This document shows, one piece after another, positions 57,740 through 64,000 of a stretch of 64,000 bases of DNA (within the stretch, counting starts at the first letter, position 1; every line of letters starts with the position of its first letter). The position numbers and the translations under genes are program-made. Where the stretch lies: assembly GCA_015680685.1 (NCBI GenBank), contig MNCI01003778.1, positions 104,771 to 168,770 on the forward strand, in the 5' to 3' direction. Below the pieces are notes generated by a model. It was given only the letters and a program-made list of their open reading frames with translations. It was not told the origin of the DNA and did no database searches. Source of the DNA: Gnetum montanum (lineage: Eukaryota; Streptophyta; Gnetopsida; Gnetales; Gnetaceae).

Positions 57740-59642
57740 TGAGTGCATACATCCTAGACTCTTGCAGATGTGAGATTATTGGGAAACATCCCTTAGGATG
57801 GTCATACTAACATATCTCACATCCACTATCATTATCTGTATCAGAATCCACAACCTCTTCAGTGATAGCTAATTTACCCTTAACTTTGTTATGTGCATAG
57901 TTCAAATCCCTCTTATTTTTCTTATCATGGTCACTACTTCACTCCTTAGACTCCTCTATGATTTTTAAAATAGTTTTAAATCTACTATTTAAGGAGTCCC
58001 ACATCTGATCTATCTTAGCTGACACTTCTGTTGTTAATTTTTGAAGTGGAAAGGTTTTCCTACTCACCAACTCTTCGAGTGGTGACTCATCCTGCTCCTC
58101 ATAGAATCTCACTCCCCTCTTTCGGAGGGAAGGCTTGTGGTTATACTCTTCCGTGCTTTCTCTCTTACATAGCTCTCCTTCTTCCTTAGCTACTTGCTCC
58201 AAAAATCTATGAACCTCATGGGACCTAAGCTCTAATAATCTCCCTTGGGCATATGTTCCAAGGGTTCTCTTGGTTTCATGTCTTAGCCCATCTATGAGGT
58301 GACGTAGTTGATCCCGTTGTGCATAACCATGGCCCAGGCAACGAAGTAGCAATGCATAATATTAGCCCATGGCAGCATCCAAGGGTTCATGATTACCCTA
58401 CTTCCGCAAGTTGGACAGTTGGGAGTACGTTTGATATTTATTGTTAAATAGTTATAACATCGTACTCCACCTTCGAATGGATTCCAGTTCTAAGGACTAG
58501 TACCAGCATTCCGCTTTTTTTATGAGTATCCTTGGGAAAAATTTTAACTTTTTCCAGTTGTTTTCAATGTTCTGCAAGGTGAAGGCATCATGAAATGCCT
58601 GTAAGTGATTTTGCGGATTAGCGTTGTATCCCCCCTCAAATTTTGGGATATTATTCATGTCTAGTCTCTTGATCCGGCTATCTTTTTGGTGCCTTGTAGG
58701 TATTCTAATGGCCTTCGTGATGTCTAACATGCTTTGGGTTGCAAGTAGGGGTTCATCATGGTCATTTCTCTCAGGGCATCTGTGATGTCTACGCGGTTCC
58801 CTACTTTCCCTTCATTCATGCCTTGACTTTCTAGAGTGCCCTCATCCTTTTTCTCGACTCTCTCATTGAGGTTTCTCACTATGTTTACCCTTATCCTCAT
58901 GGTGAGGTTCCTTATGACTACGTCCCGATGTTGAAGGAGAGGGTGAATGTTACGATGAAGGGGAAGAGGAAGGAGAACCGTCGCCATGACGATGTTTCCT
59001 ACCTTTCCTTCGGTGATCCTGACCTTGATCGTGATGATGATTAGAATGCTCATCCTTATGTTGTGTTTGTGTTCCCTCATTGAACACTTTGTGTTCATGG
59101 GGATTAGAACCAGGGTTGTGAATCGTGGAGCAAAGGTTCTGATACACCACCTCCTCACTATCGTTAGGAGGGGGAACATTGTTTTGTGGAGAACCTATTG
59201 AAATAGGTTCACCACCCTTAATTTCGCTTATGATAGGTGAAGAATTATGGGTTCTTTTGCCCTTCAACGATGTATGATAACTCTCCTACCACGAGTCCTG
59301 TTGACGTTGCGCTTCTGTGGGATGGTAGTCCCTTGTGTTGTAATCACATGTAATGTACGCAGCATATAATTGTGACATTCCTATTCGTGCAAGGGCATGA
59401 AGGAGCATGTTGGGGGTGGCTTTGTCTGGAGGCAACACTATGTTACCCTCCAAGTCTCTCCAACATAGTTGTTCATCTTGATGGAAGACAAAGGTAAATT
59501 CAAGTATATATTCATCGTGATGAACATATACCACACTGAATTGTTGAGGAATTGGTGGATTCTAGTTATGTGTGTTGTGTCGCTGACTGTCTCTAGTATT
59601 AGTCCTAGGTGGTAAAGTGCTTTTGTGTGGAGAAGAAGACAT
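57740..59642 (-). pseudogene. gag: gag of element A
   Basis: Starts MSSSPHKSTLPPRTN at 59642. Recognisable parts: FTFVFHQDEQLCWRDLEGNI (59500-59440) and MLLHALARIGMSQLYAAY (59405-59355), a His/Asp-rich region (59080-58960), NNIPKFEGGYNANPQNHLQA (58655-58595), then DQLRHLIDGLRHETKRTLGT (58310-58250) and a coiled-coil-like DQMWDSLNSRFKTILKIIEE. A knuckle-like C-x2-C-x3-H-x3-C (CEIC.YDHPKGC) lies near 57835-57795. Two or three stops and frame changes. It aligns with gag of E. Confidence 0.83.
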
Positions 59643-59768
59643 GTTTGTTTTATTTGGTGTGTTGTTTGCCGTTATGTTATTTTTCTCTTGATTAACCCTA
59701 AGGGTTTGTTTTAGCTCCCAACGATGTAAATGATTTCCTATGTTCTACGTAGCACACAAACAACTAAG

Positions 59769-59786
59769 TCCCTGGCAACGACACCA
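59769..59786 (-). promoter_or_regulatory. Primer-binding site of element A, tRNA-Asp type
   Basis: Minus-strand TGGTGTCGTTGCCAGGGA, one base after the LTR. It differs from the tRNA-Asp complement TGGCGCCGTTGCCGGGGA at three positions, all transitions. Confidence 0.8.
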
Positions 59787-59787
59787 A

Positions 59788-60559
59788 TGATGAGTGGCGA
59801 GGTACCCCTACACTCAACCATACGAATATGAGCGTTACACGCATGATCTAGTCAAACTCCAAGGACTAAGTGCTTACGTGCCTTATGGAACACTTAAGGT
59901 TAATCCATCGTTGTCTTCCCAGACTTACTTGTATTGTCACGGTTGTATGGTTAAGTAAGTCTGAGGTATATGATTTTTATGTATTTTATCTTTTTATCGC
60001 CTATGCTAAGAGAGGAAAGGGTGAAGAGACTAAGTAACTAACTTTCACTAACTAAGCTTTTATCATCCAAGCATCAGTGCCCGTTCCCACTTGCCTTACA
60101 CACCTTGAACTAGTGCAACACTACTGGGATTAGCAAACGCTATTCGTTATTGGGTTACCAAACATAGCACATGTGCTTGAAGAAGTTAAGGATTGAGAGA
60201 GATTAATTATATAAGAAAGAATTTAAGCATTTAACACTAATTAAATCCTAATTAGCTTAGTCCATGCACTGCAAGGTTTATCAGATAGTTCATCTGTATT
60301 TCCATACACAAATGTGTGCTTAGGTACAATTTGCTCAAATAAAGATCCGTTCACTTTGAGACTCCTACTGCGGGCACATGGAAATTATTCTATCTCTGGA
60401 ATGGTAAAACTGCCAGAGTTTAGCTAAGGGTCTAGATCTAGATGAGGAAACAAGGGAAAGCTGCCTCTTATTTATAGAACTGATGACAAGCTGTGATATA
60501 TCGTATGCGATATCGCAGGGGTCGACACGATATCATGGACGCGATATCGCGTCCCATCA
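59788..60559 (-). repeat. 5' LTR of element A
   Basis: Element sense: TGATGGGACGCGATATCGCG at the start, ACTCATCA at the end. TATA box TATAAATA at 60476-60469 (minus). The U3 start contains GCGATATCGC palindromes at 60490-60552. GATGT (60560-60564) follows as a candidate target duplication. Confidence 0.9.
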
Positions 60560-60773
60560 GATGTCGTTAAATATTACTAAAATTAGATAATATACTTATA
60601 AATATAGATAATATAGTTATTTAATTGATGTAGTTGATTATTAGTCGATGTATCAGTTAAAAGATCAGTCGATGTATGAGTTGGAAAATTAGTTGAAGAA
60701 ATAGAACAATCTTCAACTATCAAGAAAAGGGTATAACAATCCATCTTGCAAACAAAACATAGGAGAAAAAAAC

Positions 60774-61950
60774 ATGGAGAGAAAAAATCTTGTTTCAATA
60801 AGGAGAATGATATTCATGAAGAGAAATGATTTAGACAAGAATCCAAGAATGAGAATGAAAGTTGCAACATACAACGTGCTTGTAAGATCCCTAGTGAGTG
60901 AGAAACAATATCCACTATGTCCATCATGGGCCTTGGATTAGCATGAATATCAATACCCATGCATTTTAGTAGAATTACAAGATTTGGATGCTAATGTATT
61001 ATGCTTACAAGAAGTCTTACCATGGGAATTTCTATATCAATTCCAACTTGATTTGGAAAAAATGGGATACAAAGGTATTTATAAGAAAAAAGGTTCTTGT
61101 GGAAGTTCTTCTTTTGAGTTGTACAAATTAGCATATTGTAGAAATTACAACATGGATAGTTGTGCGATCTTGTATAAAGAACTCAAGTTTGAATTGGTAC
61201 AAAGATTTGAATGGAGTTTAGAAAATATGATTTTTAAAATTCTAGAACTTCAAGTGATGGACAAGAAGGAGAAATCAAGATTCCGGAAAAATCACATAGC
61301 CCTGGTAGTGATTCTAAAAGTTCATATATTAGGAAGATGTGTATGTGTGGTTAACACACATTTAATTGTCAAACCAACATGTTCAGATGTTAGACTTTGT
61401 CAAGGAGCATACTTGATTAAGCAAATAGAAGGAAGTTTGAAGAAGAAGTAATTCCTAAGTTGTACTGATCTAGTTCCATTTATTCTTTGTAAATACTTCA
61501 ATGTAAAAGTTGGAAGTAGCATTTATCAATTTTTAAAATATGGATCTATAAAGGAATATTTGGAAGATGAACCTGACTTGAAGAAGATGTTTCCATCAAT
61601 TCAGCATGTAATTCCATTAGCCAGTGCATATTCTGCTTACTTTAAATATTTAGTAGATAAATTAGATTCTAGAATTCAGGAACAGATGATGTTGATGGAT
61701 AACACTCATCAAGAACCACAGTTTACAAATTACTCTACAATGATTAATGAAGACGGGTCAACAACATTCTTCATTGAGACTTTGGATTATATTTGGTATG
61801 ATGTTTGATTTTTTCAAGTTATCAAGTTACTAGAGTAGATTTCTAAAGAAGAAGTTGAGAAGAATCAAGATCAAGCCTTACCATCCCAAACAAGACCATA
61901 TGATCATATACCACTTATGGTAGAATTACAGTTACTTCCATTAGTTCATA
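60774..61950 (+). pseudogene. CCR4-type deadenylase, intron-less pseudogene
   Basis: Endonuclease/exonuclease/phosphatase-fold nuclease of the CCR4 family, which shortens mRNA poly(A) tails. Motifs in one frame: MKVATYNVLVRSLVSEKQYP (catalytic Asn in TYN, about 60867), CPSWALD, LDANVLCLQEV (catalytic Glu, about 61008), GYKGIYKKKGS, HIALVVILK, VVNTHLIV (about 61345), TDLVPFILCKYFNVKVGSSI (the CGDFNS motif with its Asp changed to Tyr, about 61490), LDYIWYDV (about 61790) and, after two stops, LPSQTRPYDHIPLMVEL with the terminal catalytic His (about 61900). Stops lie at 60939 (TAG), 61449 (TAA), 61806 (TGA) and about 61834 (TAG). No introns across 1.1 kb of a gene that normally has many, so a retrocopy is likely. 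It could start at 60774 or 60849. Confidence 0.85.
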
Positions 61951-62394
61951 AGGTTGATCAACAGGAAGAAGTATATCACTCTTACTTTTATTTGATTAAT
62001 CTTATTATTTTATTTATTATTTAATTATATTTCAATTAGATCAATAAAATATCTAAGGTAATGCAAGTTGGGAATAAAGAATTTTCCTTGCCTTTACTTG
62101 GATAACTAGATACAAGTTGCACATTGTGTGACCCTCGTTAGAATTGGTGATTGGTAGTTGGTAGATCTTTAATTCACTTCTTATTGTTATCTTAGAAAAA
62201 TTAAGTAAGTATCAAGAAAGAAATATTTAATTTTTCATATATTTTTTCTCACATATATTTTGTTTACAGAATAAGCAAGAAACAACTTCAAGTTTAAAAG
62301 AGAAATCAAATTATTGGAGCACAGGATCGTGAAAGAAAGCATTAGAGCTGGAAGCAGATAAAGAACATGGATTCATTTGAGGATGAATGAAACC

Positions 62395-62408
62395 TAAGGG
62401 GGGTAGAT
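62395..62408 (+). promoter_or_regulatory. Polypurine tract upstream of an LTR-like start
   Basis: AAGGGGGGTAGAT directly before TGTGACATCCCC, a common start of plant Ty3/gypsy LTRs. It lies about 450 bases after the CCR4 copy. Confidence 0.45.
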
Positions 62409-63012
62409 TGTGACATCCCCATTTCCAAATGATGTTGCTACCTAATGAAGATGATGTCTCTTCATAACAAGTGTTATTGTTATCTTAACAATATTCGAAA
62501 GGGTAGTTGTAATTGAGACTCGAAAGGGCATTTTGTAATAATGGAAATGTCTCTTGAGGTAACCTTTGGGGGTTTGACCAAAAGCATTTATACTCGGGAT
62601 TAGAAGTCATGCTAGCATGGAGTGGTAGAGCTGGTACATGCAAGTCATGGGGTGGTGGAGTTGGTATAGGAAAGTCATGGGAAGCCAAGTGAAGTGGAAC
62701 AGGAAGTGGACTGGCCATCCCTTCTGGATAGGTCATAGGCCTAACCGTGGTGGCAGTGCTAGATTGCCTCTAAGGGATAGATGCCAAAGGAAGAAAACCC
62801 CAAGGAACACTCTCAAAGCATGATCCAGACACACTATACTATATCAATAAAGCATTCTTTTCTTTCTCTTTTTACATTGCTCCTATTATTTCCTTTATAC
62901 ATAATGTCAAATATCACTTATATTTCACATTTGGTATGTTTTCTTTGTATGCATAATGTCTAATATATCATATATTTGATGTTTTCCATGACATATGGGG
63001 ATGGGATGTTAT
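62409..63012 (+). repeat. Possible LTR of another Ty3/gypsy element
   Basis: Begins TGTGACATCCCCATTTCC after a polypurine tract. The right end is not clear; ATGGGATGTTA near 63001-63011 may lie near it. No second copy is present in the window, so this rests on the start motif alone. Confidence 0.35.
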
Positions 63013-64000
63013 ACCTACGATACATAAAACTTAAGAAAGAAATTAATACTTACTGATATTTACCATGAAAATCAATGATGCTTGATAAAGTCATATAGTA
63101 GGGAAAATAAAAACGTAAACTTATAAGACTAAAAATTGGGGCAATAAGGGGTTTAACACAACCCCCAACTAGACTTTGGCCAATGCCTAGCCACTAAGGC
63201 AAAAAGAAATAAACAAACTACTAATGCATGTAAACCATTATCTTGCATAATATATGCATAGCTATTCAAAGTGGCTATAAAAATAATTAAAAACTATAGT
63301 TGATAAACCAATTATCCATTCACATTCTATCAATTTCCAAGGAAAAATCCAGCTAAGCATATTATATTTGGATGATATATAAACATATAAATAAAAAAAA
63401 GTATCATTAATGCTAACCATCTATTTATTATAGTCTAGAAACAAATAAAATTAAAATTGTTCATACATCACAACAATGGCCACATAGCTAAAAAATCAAC
63501 AAAAATAAAATTAATTTTGAGGCATATATCAAGCCTCTAAGCCTACCTCCACCTTCATATCCTCTTCAAAATGAGAGGGATCTACCCCTTCATCATCATC
63601 TCATATTTGAGGATGAACATGTTTTTCAATGTCTTCCACCCTCTCTAGCACTATCAAGATCTTCCTTTATGTGGATTGGACCTTTTGGAGCTAGCATTGA
63701 ACCTTGTCTTTGAATCCCTGAATCTCATAGGCTTTAGGTGCCAATGAAGAACCTAGCTCATCTGATTCTTTAATAAATGGTCCAACCTTTATGTAAATAT
63801 TTAAAGAATAGGTAAAGGTTTTCTTTTTAAGGATTGAAAGGTGCACCTTTATTCCCGTTTGGAGCTCTAGAACTTCATACTTTTAGAGAGTTGTTAAAAT
63901 AAGGAATGAAAAACATAGCTTCAAAGAATCATCATTGTAATGGTAAACTAAATACTTGATTAGGAGGTAAGCCCCCAAACCTTAATGCTTTCATAACATG
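63013..64000. other. No gene seen
   Basis: AT-rich sequence. The minus strand between about 63960 and 63540 looks weakly coding but I recognise no domain. Confidence 0.35.

Larger units (their letters stand above)
51546..59787 (-). mobile_element. Element A: Athila-like LTR retrotransposon, internal region
   Basis: Nearly complete internal region on the minus strand, followed in element sense by the truncated 3' LTR. Order: primer site 59786-59769, gag 59642-57740, protease 57040-56499, RT/RNase H 56366-54850, integrase 54700-53482, 3' non-coding region 53480-51546. It is the best preserved Athila-like copy here, with the FMDD motif of RT intact. Confidence 0.88.

Overview
This window is nuclear DNA of a land plant, most likely a seed plant with a large, retrotransposon-packed genome. 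I lean to a gymnosperm, but nothing in the sequence proves that. The evidence is nested and heavily decayed Ty3/gypsy LTR retrotransposons, GT-AG introns, intron-less broken copies of host genes, (CT)n and (GA)n microsatellites, and runs of N left by genome assembly. I see no intact host gene, rRNA, tRNA or CRISPR array.

Layout, left to right. 1-414: two LTR fragments joined head to head. 1037-4600: gag and protease of a decayed plus-strand Tat-type element (C), followed by a pseudogene of an Erv41/ERGIC-like ER-Golgi cargo receptor (6345-6800) and a small array of hairpin-forming repeats (7247-7401). 11042-11852: a solo Athila-like LTR. 14656-44707: a long Athila-like element (E, plus strand, LTRs at both ends, decayed tRNA-Asp-type primer site). 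It is split in its RNase H region by element D. 20506-37296: element D, a minus-strand Tat/Ogre-type element with two LTRs, a perfect ATGAT target-site duplication, primer site, gag, protease, RT, dual RNase H, integrase and polypurine tract. 46584-60559: two further Athila-like bodies on the minus strand (B, internally deleted; A, nearly complete), possibly the remains of one tandem element. 60774-61950: an intron-less, broken copy of a CCR4-type deadenylase, with a polypurine tract and LTR-like start about 450 bases downstream. 44770-46000 holds an unassigned coding relic.

The most interesting object is inside D. Between its protease and RT domains, where Ogre elements are known to carry an intron, lies a gene of about 3.9 kb (27414-31302) on the opposite strand. 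I could join eight exons through seven GT-AG introns, most of them phase-consistent. Its first half looks like a HAD phosphatase of the FCP1/NLI-interacting-factor type; the second half is an unrecognised helical, acidic protein. It has seven in-frame stops and one frameshift but good splice sites. Being antisense, its introns could not be removed from the element's genomic RNA, which would explain why they persisted. On both sides of this gene, again before the 3' LTR of D, and again in element C, there are short repeats that fold into a 4-bp stem with a 6-nt loop. The stem bases change between copies while pairing is largely kept (CGTC/GACG, GGCC/GGCC, GGTC/GACC, TGTC/GACA, AGTC/GACT).

Relative ages: E and the A/B bodies are old (LTRs clearly diverged, many TAG/TGA stops of the kind made by cytosine deamination). 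D is younger (LTRs alike at roughly 95 percent by eye) and inserted into E.
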